Both the position numbers and the translations under genes were made by a program. Below, in pieces: positions 17,538 to 28,000 of a stretch of DNA of 64,000 bases; positions within the stretch are counted from its first letter, which is position 1, and each line of letters opens with the position of its first letter. The DNA is from JBCCYM01 sp039190005 (GTDB lineage Bacteria > Pseudomonadota > Gammaproteobacteria > UBA12402), in the NCBI GenBank assembly GCA_039190005.1, contig JBCCYM010000003.1, forward strand, positions 1 to 64,000, read 5' to 3'. The notes below the pieces were generated by a model. That model searched no databases. It was not told where the DNA came from and saw nothing but the letters and a program-made list of their open reading frames with translations.

Positions 17538-18824
17538 TCACAAATACCGAAACGCGTCTCGACCGGCATATTGGGCGCGATCGGCGAATTTCTCGGCTAA
17601 GCGGAGTAATTGATTATATTTCGCCACGCGATCAGTACGGCACAGTGAGCCGGTTTTGATCTGTCCGGCACTGGTAGCCACGGCTAAATCGGCAATGGTG
17701 GTATCCTCTGTTTCACCTGAACGATGCGAAATAATCACACCATAGTTGGCTTCTTGCGCCATTTTAATGGTTGCTAATGTTTCACTTACTGTGCCAATTT
17801 GATTGAGTTTGATTAAAATAGCATTGGCAATGTTTTCATCAATACCACGTTTGAGAATCTTGGTGTTGGTCACAAATAAATCATCACCTACCAGTTGTAT
17901 TTTGTTACCAAGTTTTTCTGTCAGTGTCTTCCAACCTGCCCAGTCATCTTCGGCCATACCGTCTTCAATGGAAATAATCGGATAATCCGCCACCCACTGA
18001 GCCAAATAATCACTGAATTCAGTTGACGATAAATGTCTATTTTCGGAACTGAGATGATATTTACCCTCTTTATAGAATTCTGAGCTGGCAATATCCAGAC
18101 CTAAATAAATGTCACGTCCAGCTTGATAGCCTGCTTTTTCAATACTCTCTAAAATAACATCTAAGGCTTCCTTATTATTATCCAAATCAGGTGCAAATCC
18201 ACCTTCATCACCAACAGCAGTGTCTAAGCCTTTCTTTTTCAGCACTGACTTTAAGGTATGAAATACTTCGGCGCCATAACGCAACGCTTCGGCAAAACTT
18301 GGCGCGCCTACTGGAATAATCATAAATTCTTGAATATCAATGTTGTTATCGGCATGAGCGCCGCCATTGATAATATTCATCATCGGCACCGGCAAAACGC
18401 ACGGTTGTTCATGGTTTTCCATCAAATATTCACATAGAGAAATCTCTTGTGATTGCGCTGAGGCATGGGCGCAAGCCAGAGAAACCGCTAAAATCGCGTT
18501 GGCGCCAAGTTTGGATTTATTCTCAGTGCCATCTAATTCAATCATGATGTTATCAAGCGCTTGCTGATCATTGACATTTTTACCAATCAGTGCCGGCGCG
18601 ATACTATCTTCGATATGGTCAATCGCTTTTAGCACCCCTTTGCCTTGATAACGTTGCGGATCATTATCACGCAGCTCCAATGCTTCACGCACACCTGTCG
18701 ACGCGCCCGATGGCACACACGCGCGCGCGGATAAACCAGAGTCCAATATGATTTCCGCTTCTACTGTTGGGTTACCGCGTGAATCAAGGATTTCTCGCGC
18801 GTGAATTTCAATAATGTTAGCCAT
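17538..18824 (-). CDS. eno: Enolase
   Basis: A 428-residue enolase converting 2-phosphoglycerate to phosphoenolpyruvate. Clear motifs are DSRGNPTVE at the N-terminus, PSGASTG (about 39-45), GDEGGFAP near 205, the Mg-binding SIEDGMAEDDW near 285, the catalytic-lysine region ILIKLNQIGT and SHRSGETEDT near 365. Length matches the family (E. coli 432). Here it is separate from pyrG, its usual neighbour. Confidence 0.97.
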   Translation of the reverse strand: MANIIEIHAREILDSRGNPTVEAEIILDSGLSARACVPSGASTGVREALELRDNDPQRYQGKGVLKAIDHIEDSIAPALIGKNVNDQQALDNIMIELDGTENKSKLGANAILAVSLACAHASAQSQEISLCEYLMENHEQPCVLPVPMMNIINGGAHADNNIDIQEFMIIPVGAPSFAEALRYGAEVFHTLKSVLKKKGLDTAVGDEGGFAPDLDNNKEALDVILESIEKAGYQAGRDIYLGLDIASSEFYKEGKYHLSSENRHLSSTEFSDYLAQWVADYPIISIEDGMAEDDWAGWKTLTEKLGNKIQLVGDDLFVTNTKILKRGIDENIANAILIKLNQIGTVSETLATIKMAQEANYGVIISHRSGETEDTTIADLAVATSAGQIKTGSLCRTDRVAKYNQLLRLAEKFADRAQYAGRDAFRYL

Positions 18825-18894
18825 AGTTACTCCAAAGTTTTTAGTTAAGTTTAATGAACCAGATATTGCCGGAAATATTAAAATAAATCAATGC

Positions 18895-20070
18895 TTATCT
18901 CGCGGCAATCAGCAGCAGAATCACTGAAATGATAATCCAAGCAATCACAACTATTTTTCCACCGGGCACGATTTGAATCGACGCGATTTTTTTGAAATAG
19001 CGTCCAGAAAGTACCATAAGACTTGGCAATAAAGCCAATAAAATAACACAGCAAACACCGGCAAAGCTCATAGCTTTAAGGAAAAGCGCTGGATGAAAAA
19101 ATACAATAATAAATGGCGGGAACAAGGTTGCCAGCATGACCAACAAAGCGCCAAAGCCTTTTTTCTCCACCTTAAAACCATCGGCAAAGAAATCAGTGAC
19201 AGCAATACCGACGCCAAGAAACGCTGTTAACACACAAATTGAGGTAAAAAAGTGCGCAAATATATTGATTAACTCACTATGGGTAAATAAGGTTAATTCT
19301 TTTGTTAATTCACTCACAGCATGACCACTGTGCGATATCGCGATTAAGTGTTCGGCACTCAAATCCCCTTGAACAGCGGCATCCCAGAGGATATAACAAA
19401 TCAATGGCACAAAACTGCCGAGAATAACAACCAGACGAACTTGTTTAATATTACTATTCAAATAAGCACGTATGGTTGGCACACTTGCCGCGAATCCGAA
19501 CGAAGTAATCGCGGTCATCGTTGCTGGCAGTAACGCTTTATAGCTACCACCTTGCCAATAGGCGACGTTGACATGCGGTAGTAATAAGGCGACGAGAACA
19601 ATATAGGCGAAGAGTTTAAGTGACATCAATAATCGATTCACCCAGTCAACAGCGCTAATGCCTTTAAATAAAATAAAACCAAATACCAGCGTAAAAATAA
19701 CCGCGCTGATCACACGCGGCACATGGAGATGTATTAAGGCTAGCAGATTGCTCAGCATGTCTGAACCCCCTGAAATATAGCCGGATAATAAGGTATAAAA
19801 TAAGAGCACGTAAGCAATCCAGGTGACAACTTGTCCAATTGGACCTAATGTTTCTTTTGCCATAGAAACAAGATTTTTATCGTGTGTCAGCCAGAGATTA
19901 ACCTCTAAAATAAAAAGCGCGCCAACTAGCATAATAATCCAGGCAAGCACTAATAATAGCAATGAATGAAAAAACCCCGCGGCCGCGGTTGCCACAGGTA
20001 ACGCCAACATCGCGCCACCAATTGAAGTGCCAATCAGCAATAGTATCGACCCCAAAACTCTTATGGTCAT
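18895..20070 (-). CDS. Aromatic amino acid permease (TyrP/Mtr family)
   Basis: A 391-residue protein with about eleven helices of the hydroxy/aromatic amino acid permease (HAAAP) family. The N-terminus ILLLIGTSIGGAMLALPVATAAAGF is the family substrate-binding helix. A SFGFAASVPTIRAYL segment lies near residue 180. AAGGGA-type ribosome binding is visible before the ATG. It imports tyrosine, tryptophan or possibly serine by proton symport; the exact amino acid cannot be told. Such uptake genes are common in amino-acid-auxotrophic intracellular gammaproteobacteria. Confidence 0.88.
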   Translation of the reverse strand: MTIRVLGSILLLIGTSIGGAMLALPVATAAAGFFHSLLLLVLAWIIMLVGALFILEVNLWLTHDKNLVSMAKETLGPIGQVVTWIAYVLLFYTLLSGYISGGSDMLSNLLALIHLHVPRVISAVIFTLVFGFILFKGISAVDWVNRLLMSLKLFAYIVLVALLLPHVNVAYWQGGSYKALLPATMTAITSFGFAASVPTIRAYLNSNIKQVRLVVILGSFVPLICYILWDAAVQGDLSAEHLIAISHSGHAVSELTKELTLFTHSELINIFAHFFTSICVLTAFLGVGIAVTDFFADGFKVEKKGFGALLVMLATLFPPFIIVFFHPALFLKAMSFAGVCCVILLALLPSLMVLSGRYFKKIASIQIVPGGKIVVIAWIIISVILLLIAAR

Positions 20071-20190
20071 TTATAGGTTCCCTTATTAATTAATAGCTTG
20101 GCATAGAATAGCAAAAGTAAAGAGAAAAAAGTAGCGCTAAAATCAGAAAGAAACTATTTAAGCTTAAAACCACAGAGGTCTCTACGCTTG

Positions 20191-20320
20191 GTGCCTGAGC
20201 TTGCTTGCCCTGAGCTTGTCGAAGGGTCGAAGGCTTAGTTGCCAAATGAGAATCCTTCGACCCTTCGACAAGCTCAGGGTTCGAGGGCTCAGCTCAGGGC
20301 AAGCCAGGCTCAGGGACCAC
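20191..20320. repeat. Repeat block with perfect 26-bp inverted arms
   Basis: The left arm at 20208-20233 (CCCTGAGCTTGTCGAAGG then GTCGAAGG) and the right arm at 20254-20279 are exact 26-bp reverse complements around a 20-base spacer. A further pair, GCTTGCCCTGAGCT at 20203 and AGCTCAGGGCAAGC at 20291, lies just outside or overlapping. It belongs to the CTTCGACAAGCTCAGG family and sits after the stop of the Fe-alcohol dehydrogenase gene, where it may end transcription. Confidence 0.88.
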
Positions 20321-20335
20321 TGTGGGATTTAAAGT

Positions 20336-21490
20336 TTAATAAACTTCTTCTAAAATCTCTCTCATTTCAGCAAGTGTGGCCACTCTAGGATTAGATTTAT
20401 AATCCGGCAATACCATGGATTGTTCAGCTAACTTATCTAACTCATTGTGAGGCACATCATAATCAGATAAACGCACATTTAAACCTGTGGTCGCGAAAAA
20501 AGCTTCCAGCGCTTGACGACAGTTCGCGGCCGCTTCTTGGTCGTCAGCCTGCGCTAGTTTAGCGTCTAAAGCCCGAGCTAAAAACGCGAACTCTTTTACG
20601 GCATGCTTATATGTAAAACTGACAAAAGCGGGATAATTAATTGCCAAAGCGCGACCATGCGGTACTTGCGGATACATGCCACCAATTGCCATGGCGATGC
20701 CATGTGGTAGCGTAACCCCCGCGGCAGCAATACAAAGTCCGGCAAAGGTATCGGCTAACGCTAGCGCCTCACGGGCTTCTAAATTATCACCATGAGTAAT
20801 GGCTGTTGGCAGATGCTGTACAACTAATTGAATGGCTTTTTTGGCCATGATTTCAACATAAGGCGAACAGTTTGGATGTAATAAGCTTTCAAATGAATGA
20901 CAAAAGGCGTCAAAACCAGTTTGAGCGGTAATGTCAGCGGGGACAGTACGCATTAATACCGGATCGACAATGGAAGATTTAGGAAAAATATTAGGATGGT
21001 AAAGCGCGGATTTATCACGCGCCGCGCTGTTGGTGATCACCGATACTTGCGTCACATGTGAACCGGTACCGGAAGTTGTGGTGACCGCGACAATTGGTAG
21101 CGTTTTCTTTGTTGGTTCTTTTTTGAAAAATAAATAATCCCAACAACTGCCTTCATGTGTCGCCTGCACCGCGATGGCTTTGGCGGCATCCATACTTGAA
21201 CCGCCACCTAAACCAATAATCACATTGGCGTTATGATCGACAGCCATCTGACTACCCACATCAATCGAATCAGTAGTTGGATTAGGCTGTACGCCATTAA
21301 AAAGCGCGGTGGCAATCCCCGCTTCTTCCAACATTTTTTTAGCGGCGACAGCGAAATTATTCATCGTGTCGGAATCGCGTGTTACCAATAAGGCGCTATC
21401 ACCATATTTTTTGGTAATTTCAGCTAAACGCTCAAATTGATTTTGACCAAAATAAATCTCAGTCGGTTGATAATAATAAAAGTCTTTCAC
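20336..21490 (-). CDS. Iron-containing alcohol dehydrogenase
   Basis: A 384-residue group III (Fe-ADH) enzyme. The NAD-binding GLGGGSSMDAAKAIA lies near residue 95, TTSGTGSHVT near 138, and the metal-binding histidines are in the FDAFCHSFES region and GVTLPHGIAMAIGGMYPQVPHGRALA (about 255-280). The start is GTG with AGAGGT before it. It is the last gene of an operon with a zinc alcohol dehydrogenase and a sugar MFS transporter, so it probably acts on an aldehyde or polyol from a carbohydrate pathway. Confidence 0.9.
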   Translation of the reverse strand: MKDFYYYQPTEIYFGQNQFERLAEITKKYGDSALLVTRDSDTMNNFAVAAKKMLEEAGIATALFNGVQPNPTTDSIDVGSQMAVDHNANVIIGLGGGSSMDAAKAIAVQATHEGSCWDYLFFKKEPTKKTLPIVAVTTTSGTGSHVTQVSVITNSAARDKSALYHPNIFPKSSIVDPVLMRTVPADITAQTGFDAFCHSFESLLHPNCSPYVEIMAKKAIQLVVQHLPTAITHGDNLEAREALALADTFAGLCIAAAGVTLPHGIAMAIGGMYPQVPHGRALAINYPAFVSFTYKHAVKEFAFLARALDAKLAQADDQEAAANCRQALEAFFATTGLNVRLSDYDVPHNELDKLAEQSMVLPDYKSNPRVATLAEMREILEEVY

Positions 21491-21519
21491 AATAACCTCT
21501 TAAATACTAATAATATAAA

Positions 21520-22542
21520 TTAATGAACATCAATCATAATTTTCAATGTTTTATCTTTTTGCTTCTCAATGTAATGATACGCTTCCAAATAATCTTTAAA
21601 GTCAAAATGACCTGTCACTAAAGGATCGGTCACAATTTTTCCACTGGACAACCAAGCAACCGCTTGCTCAAAGTCTTCATGTTTGTACATCAGTGTACCC
21701 ACCAGGCTCAGTTCCCGATCACCGACTACAGACATATCGACTTTAGGTCTGTCGCCGTAAACACCGACAACAATCACCTGTCCACCTTTTTGAATCTGCT
21801 GCACCGCGTTATCAAGCGCCGCTTCGACACCAACCGCTTCAAAAGCAATCGAAAAACCCTCATCAGAAAAAACTTGTTTAGCTTTGTCAGCAAAATTTTC
21901 TTCACTCAAATTACAAACCACGTCGACACCGCACTGTTTTGCTTTGTCTAAACGGTAGGCGCTCATATCAGTAATCAGCACTGATTTCGCGCCACGGCAT
22001 TTTGCCGCCTGCGCCACAAAATTACCAATGGTACCGGCGCCACAGACCACAACATTTTTACCGCGCAAATCAGTCGCGCGCGATGTGGCATGTACCGCTA
22101 CCGCAACCGGTTCAATCATCGCGCCCTGCTCAAATGAAAGATTATCGGCGAGCTTAACAATTCTATCTTCACTGACAACAAAATATTCTTGAGCGCAACC
22201 AGGCGCCTGAAAACCGGTGACTTTCAGATGATCGCATATATGATAATCACCTCGACGGCAAGGTCCACAACGGCCACAGACAAGTTGCGGTCGCGCGGTA
22301 ACTCGCATGTGAGGGCGCACTGATTTTACCGCCGAGCCCACATCCACAACAGTGGCTGAAAACTCATGCCCTTGAACCACAGGAAATGACGTAAATGGAT
22401 GTTTGCCATGATAAACATGAATATCCGTACCACAAATGCCAATGCGCTCTACGCGCAATAATACTTCATTGTCTTTAATGACCGGTTTAACCACATCATG
22501 AAATTCAATCGCCCCCGCTTCGGTCATCACAGCTTGTTTCAT
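21520..22542 (-). CDS. Zinc-dependent alcohol/polyol dehydrogenase (MDR family)
   Basis: A 340-residue medium-chain dehydrogenase. The catalytic zinc ligands lie in ICGTDIHVYHG (about 36-46) and GHEFSA (about 58-63). The structural zinc cysteines are in CGRCGPCRRGDYHIC (about 89-103). The Rossmann motif is CGAGTIGNFVAQAA (about 168-181). The form resembles L-threonine, sorbitol and L-iditol dehydrogenases. GGAG precedes the ATG. Its operon partners, an MFS sugar porter and an Fe-ADH, point to oxidation of an imported sugar alcohol or sugar. Confidence 0.88.
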   Translation of the reverse strand: MKQAVMTEAGAIEFHDVVKPVIKDNEVLLRVERIGICGTDIHVYHGKHPFTSFPVVQGHEFSATVVDVGSAVKSVRPHMRVTARPQLVCGRCGPCRRGDYHICDHLKVTGFQAPGCAQEYFVVSEDRIVKLADNLSFEQGAMIEPVAVAVHATSRATDLRGKNVVVCGAGTIGNFVAQAAKCRGAKSVLITDMSAYRLDKAKQCGVDVVCNLSEENFADKAKQVFSDEGFSIAFEAVGVEAALDNAVQQIQKGGQVIVVGVYGDRPKVDMSVVGDRELSLVGTLMYKHEDFEQAVAWLSSGKIVTDPLVTGHFDFKDYLEAYHYIEKQKDKTLKIMIDVH

Positions 22543-22562
22543 TATAAATTCTCCAAATTCTA

Positions 22563-23990
22563 TTATAGTTGTTTATTAAAATTCGGTTGCTTACCCAAAT
22601 GGCGTAATTTCTTGCCTGACAGTAAATTTTCTTCTATTTCTTCCAGTGTAATACCTTTGGTTTCCGGGGTATAGCAACCAATCAGGAAAAAACCGAAAAT
22701 AGCGATGATGGTTGAAAAAACAAATACCGGACCAAGACCAAAGGTGCTGTCCACCATCGGAAATAACTGACCGATAATCATGGTATAAAACCAGTTTGAC
22801 GCCACAATGAACATCATCCCCACTTCACGACTTTTTAGCGGGAAAATCTCAGAACAAATAATCCAAACCACCGGACCTAATGAAAACGCGAAGCCGGCAA
22901 TAAAAATAAGCGAAGCGATAAAACCCATCATCGCGAAAAAGTAAGTTTTTGGCGCGTATTGAGCAACGGTTTCCATCAATAAACCGATGGTAATAACAGT
23001 TAAACCAATAAAAAATATACGGCGACGCCCCCATTGATCAACAAAACGCGCGGTAATCATCGGCACGATCATATTCACCACACCAACAGCAATGGTACAA
23101 TACATCTGCGCCATAGGTGACGCGAAACCAGCTGCTTTATAAAGCTCCGGCGCGTAATACACAATCACATTAATGCCAGTGTACGCTTGAATCATCTGCA
23201 ACAATAAACCGAGATATAACACACGACGGAAATTAACCTGTTTGAGTACGCCCAAACCTGATGAGATATTATCCTTAGCCATCGCTTTCATTTCTTCCAG
23301 GTTTCTATGCACCAATTCTTTTGATGGTGACATACTCATTAAGACATCTTTAGCTTCTCTGACCCGGTTTTGCAATACCAGCCAGCGCGGACTACGTGGC
23401 AACAATAAAAAACAAACGCCCGCGATGAAAGAAGGCACGGCAATAACGCCTAACATCCAACGCCATTCGGCATTGGCGGCGAAAAATGTATCGCTGACAT
23501 AAGCGCAAACAATACCGACATTAATCATAACCTGATAAAGCGATACCATTCGGCCTCTTAAAGATTCCGGGGCAACTTCAGCCAGATAAATGGGCGCGAT
23601 AAACGCGGCGATACCTAAAGCAATCCCTAAAAAGAAGCGTGCCACAACCAATATTTCATAATTTGGCGCGAATCCGGAGCAAAGCGCGGCAATTGTATAT
23701 ATGGTGACACAAATCAGCAAGGAATTACGACGACCATATCGCCTCGCTAAATATCGACTTAAAAAAGCGCCAACAACTGCCCCGCCTAATAAAATACTCA
23801 CCACTAACCCTTCAAGTTTGGGGGATAAAGCGAATGCTTTTTGAATATCCGGCAAAGCACCGGCAATCACCCCAATATCCAAACCAAATAAAAGCCCAAT
23901 ACACGCGGCGGTAATACAAACGAAATAAGTATATCTGAGCTTATTTGATTGATCTTGATCTAGATTATGCATGCTAGTGTTGTTGTTCAT
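22563..23990 (-). CDS. MFS sugar:H+ symporter (GalP/XylE/AraE type)
   Basis: A 475-residue twelve-helix transporter of the sugar porter family. Hallmarks are GLDIGVIAGALP in helix 1, RYLARRYGRR after helix 2, PIYLAEVAPESLRGR after helix 4, the helix 7 segment QAYTGINVIVYYAP, DQWGRRR, and the ending PETKGITLEEIEE. It imports a monosaccharide, polyol or inositol by proton symport. It is the first gene of the operon with the two dehydrogenases. Confidence 0.92.
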   Translation of the reverse strand: MNNNTSMHNLDQDQSNKLRYTYFVCITAACIGLLFGLDIGVIAGALPDIQKAFALSPKLEGLVVSILLGGAVVGAFLSRYLARRYGRRNSLLICVTIYTIAALCSGFAPNYEILVVARFFLGIALGIAAFIAPIYLAEVAPESLRGRMVSLYQVMINVGIVCAYVSDTFFAANAEWRWMLGVIAVPSFIAGVCFLLLPRSPRWLVLQNRVREAKDVLMSMSPSKELVHRNLEEMKAMAKDNISSGLGVLKQVNFRRVLYLGLLLQMIQAYTGINVIVYYAPELYKAAGFASPMAQMYCTIAVGVVNMIVPMITARFVDQWGRRRIFFIGLTVITIGLLMETVAQYAPKTYFFAMMGFIASLIFIAGFAFSLGPVVWIICSEIFPLKSREVGMMFIVASNWFYTMIIGQLFPMVDSTFGLGPVFVFSTIIAIFGFFLIGCYTPETKGITLEEIEENLLSGKKLRHLGKQPNFNKQL

Positions 23991-24129
23991 GCTTAATTTT
24001 ACCCAATTTATTTATCGTCCATTGGGTAGATTAGCAAAAAAATGTTGGAAAATCAAAATCGCGCTTATTTACTTGGCACTGCCCGATTCTAAAAACCCTT
24101 CGTTAACACAAGTTTCTGCTTAATAAAAT

Positions 24130-24609
24130 TCAATCTATAAAAACACGATCACCAATTTCAAGCTGATCAAACAGTTTAATAATATGATGATTACGCATCC
24201 GAATACAGCCATGTGATCGCGGCACGCCCATCGGTTCACTGTCCGGTGTGCCGTGAATATAAATATAGCGTTGATAGCTATCCACATCACCCCCTTTATT
24301 TTTACCCTCTTCCAATCCCGCTAACCATAAAATACGCGTTAATATCCAATCACGTTGAGGATATTGCTTTGCCAGTGCTTCATCGTAAATTTCACCGGTA
24401 GCTTTGCGACCGACAAATACCGTATTCTCTGCCATACCCTCACCTATTTTCATGGCAATCTGATGCCATCCACATGGGGTTTGTTCAGAATTTATACGTT
24501 CGCCAAATCCTTTTTTGGCTGTGGAAATAGGATATATTTCTTCAGAGGGTAGCAGTTTTAGATGCTGCGCTTTGCCGTTGATATAGATTTTTGCCGCGTC
24601 AAATTTCAT
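24130..24609 (-). CDS. L,D-transpeptidase family protein (YkuD domain)
   Basis: A 159-residue protein that is almost entirely a YkuD catalytic domain. The conserved IHGTPD (about residues 114-119) and the catalytic SHGCIRMRN (about 130-138) are intact. No signal peptide or membrane helix is visible, unlike peptidoglycan-crosslinking L,D-transpeptidases, so it may be cytosolic, exported unusually, or annotated from an internal start. Family members form 3-3 crosslinks, attach lipoproteins or cleave such links. It is the only gene between the sugar operon and the large lipoprotein gene. Confidence 0.87.
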   Translation of the reverse strand: MKFDAAKIYINGKAQHLKLLPSEEIYPISTAKKGFGERINSEQTPCGWHQIAMKIGEGMAENTVFVGRKATGEIYDEALAKQYPQRDWILTRILWLAGLEEGKNKGGDVDSYQRYIYIHGTPDSEPMGVPRSHGCIRMRNHHIIKLFDQLEIGDRVFID

Positions 24610-25044
24610 TGATTTTAGAGTTTTTATTGGAAATGCTGATAATTGTAAGGCATTTTATCATAAATTATAGCGGCCTCAAGTTTATTATATCTTGAGGTCA
24701 CTAAAAAAGTGATGACTGATCCTGTCGAAAGACAAATTGAAACAAAATAAAACTTATTGCTGTCTACTAAAGTAAAACCTATATGTGAAATTCATCCATG
24801 CTAATTTTCTCATTAAGACTTTACTTAAACAGTATTCAGGCTACAAATTTTCACTACACAATAACAAATTAAATTGTTTCAACAACTCGATCACTCACAA
24901 GCGACTAAGATGGTTTGCTTATTTAATTTTGCTTACATGAAACAAGTTTGCCTGGATGGCAAACAAAGGGAAGTATTGCGTTACTCCCCTTTGGAAACCT
25001 ATTACTTCCTGCCTCTCCCGCGTAAGCAGGAGAGACCTTTTACT
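24610..25044. other. Intergenic stretch with two hairpins
   Basis: No supported gene. CCTCAAG at 24674 and CTTGAGG at 24691 form a hairpin around TTTATTATAT upstream of the L,D-transpeptidase; on the minus strand the loop reads TATAATAAA, so this could be an operator over a -10 box. CTCTCCCGCGTAAGCAGGAGAG at 25012-25033 is a 9-bp stem just beyond the lipoprotein stop. It could end that transcript, although it lacks a U-run. Confidence 0.45.
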
Positions 25045-28000
25045 TTAAAAGAGTAGCAGATCTGCGCTAGTATTACTAATTGTAATGTTAGTAGGCGTTT
25101 CATCTTCGCAACTCCCGAAATCACCATTACTGCTAAGCGTACATTTATAAATTTTATCATCATTAGCAGCAGTATCTTTCACCAGCACATAGGCATAACT
25201 GGCATTTTTCTCATACGGGAAAGTAATACTTATAGGATATTCTTCATTTTGTATAAAAGAATAGGCAGAGCTACATCCACTACTACTATCAATTTGTCCA
25301 CTACTCTTATTAATTTCGCATTTTAAGATGTTATTACCATCATAATTAGCAATATAAGCATAAGCAGTTGTGCCTGGCTGACTGATTGCTTTTTGAGGAT
25401 AAATCACAATTTTACGAGCCGAATTTAATTGATTATAACCACCAGAGCAGGACGTTAATTGCCCATCAGATTCAACCTGACATGTCGTTATATAATCACT
25501 ACCATTAATAATATAGGCATAGGTGGTACCAGAAGTAGTGGCATAAAATGCTATTCCTAAAGGGTTCTCTATATTGCTTCCAGTGTTCTGACATGATTCA
25601 AATTCAGGAGAAGGATTTCCATTATATTTACACCATCTTAAGTGAGTTTGACCAGATTGACCATAATATACATAATTGACACCATCTATAGTATTGAAGC
25701 TAATTGATGTAATAGCTGATTGCGTAGCAATAATACTTCCTCCTCCAGTAGGAAATAATGTTGGCGGCTGGGTGTCCATATCAAAAGACATCCAGTTAAC
25801 ACCGCTAGAACTGGGAAGTTGATTAGCATAAACTTGAAGCAGCCTTGAAGCTGCTCCCACTACACTAAAAGCTATTCTACTGCTGCCGCTGCCAAAGCCA
25901 TAATCGTCGAGATGCAGAGTAGCGCAACTACTCAAATCACCGCTCTCATCCACATTACACCTTTGTATATTCGAACTATTAGCTATAAGCAAGGTATCAA
26001 CCTGTCTCAATACTCTCACACTTTGCGTTTTAGTCAAAGAATCTTCGGCACTTGTACCAGTTAATGTAAAATAGCCAGTGTAAGGTACATTATTACCACT
26101 ATTACCTTTTCCAATACTTATATAAACAACGCAAGACCCACCTGATGCTAAAGAATCTACTGTACAAGTATTCTCTTTAATAAAAGTAGGGATAATATCG
26201 CCAACATCGAGCTTGAAGTCAGTTATCGGTGCACCACCATCATTTTTTATTGTAATTGTTGAGCTATCACCAGATGAAAATATAAAGCTATTATTGGAAG
26301 AACTTATGGTAAAGTGCCCCATATTGGACACTACTGTGACTGGTAATTTAGTTGCAACAGTCGTACTATCATTGCCACTCATACCATTTGCCGTGATGTA
26401 AGTGTCGTTTAACACAGTAGGATTAGGAGATGGAATTTTGAAATTTACAGTACAAGACTTATTAACTGCTAACTCCTCAGATGAGCTACTTGATAATGGA
26501 CAAGTGGTTTTACTCTCAACAACAAACTGTCCGAAGTCACTCGTATCCACATAAAAACCATCTACCGGTTCACCGCCATCATTTGTTACAGTAATATTAC
26601 CATTATCACCAGGATTAAGTACTACCGGGGAAGAAGAATATGAAATATCAAGGTGCCCTATACTTACAACATTGTAATGAAATCCTAAACCGCTGTTATC
26701 CGCATTGGTGCCATTTGCGTAAATATGACTATCCAATGCAACACTGCTATCGTCTGGAATTTTATACGACAAGGTACAAGAACCGCCTGCAATAAGTGTA
26801 GAACTCCCATTTGGACAGATATCTGTTGGGCAATCATTACCACCACTACAGTATATAAATTGAGAAAGACTGCCACTTAATACTGAAATATCAGTAATTG
26901 ACGTCGCACCAGTATTTTTCAATTCAATGGTACCTGAATCTCCAGGCGCAAATGTACTCCTCGAAGACGAAAAGAGAAAATGCCCTTCAGCGGATACATT
27001 AAATGATATTGGGACAACACTTTGTGCGTTAGTACCATTCACGTTAATAGTGCCTGTAATGTTTGTCGTATTATCAGACGGAACCAAATAACTCAGCGAG
27101 CATGATTCGCCTGCTGCTAAATCAATACCATCGGCACTCGTTAAGGGACAACTTCCAGACGTAATAAACTGCTCAAATGAGCTCGCAGCGACATATACAT
27201 TGCTAATTGTTAAGCCACCTTTATTAGTTACTTTAATTGTTCCCTTTGAGCCAGGAATAAGATTATCTAAACTTGTAGGCGCAACTACAAAATATCCTTC
27301 ATTAGAAGGCACTGTAACTTTTAATATAGCTGAGCCTTTATTATTTGCATCTGTACCATGTGCGGTAATATTACCTTGATAATATTGTTCATTAGTTTGA
27401 GGAATACTATACACAATATTACACGATTCCCCTGAAGCCAATTCAATTCCACCGCTACTAGAAATAGGGCAAGCATTATCCGCATTAGGATTAATAAAGT
27501 TATTATTTATAAAATCTTGATCAACATCTAAATAGAAACCACTAATTGTCGCGCCAGCGACATTGACTACTTTTATTGTTCCACTGGTACCAGGAGACAA
27601 GGTTAAACTCGTTTCCGGTAAGCCATTTAAACTATATTCAAAATACCCATTAATAGTCGGAGAAACATTCACTGTAGGATAAATTGGTGATTGTATATTG
27701 GCCGCGCCTAAAGTCATGTCTCTATCGTTATCATTATTATTATTCGCCAATTCTGCCGCATTCTCTGTTAAATACGTACTTGTGCTCGTATTCGAATTTA
27801 ATTTAAATGCCAAACAACAGCTTGCTTCAGGCGCAAGTGTGTTACCACAGACTGATGCCGAATCGCCACAAACTGTTTGATCAGAAGAAGCAACATACCC
27901 TTGTAAAGTTGAACTCAATGCCAAACTGGGATTATTAATTGCTGTTGTTGTACTTGCATTGGTCAATACAAACGTTGTTGTACCACCCGGTGTCAGGAAA

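Noticed and set aside
24874..25056. 60-residue plus-strand frame overlapping the end of the large lipoprotein gene
   Set aside because: Overlaps the well-supported gene and a hairpin, and has no family resemblance.
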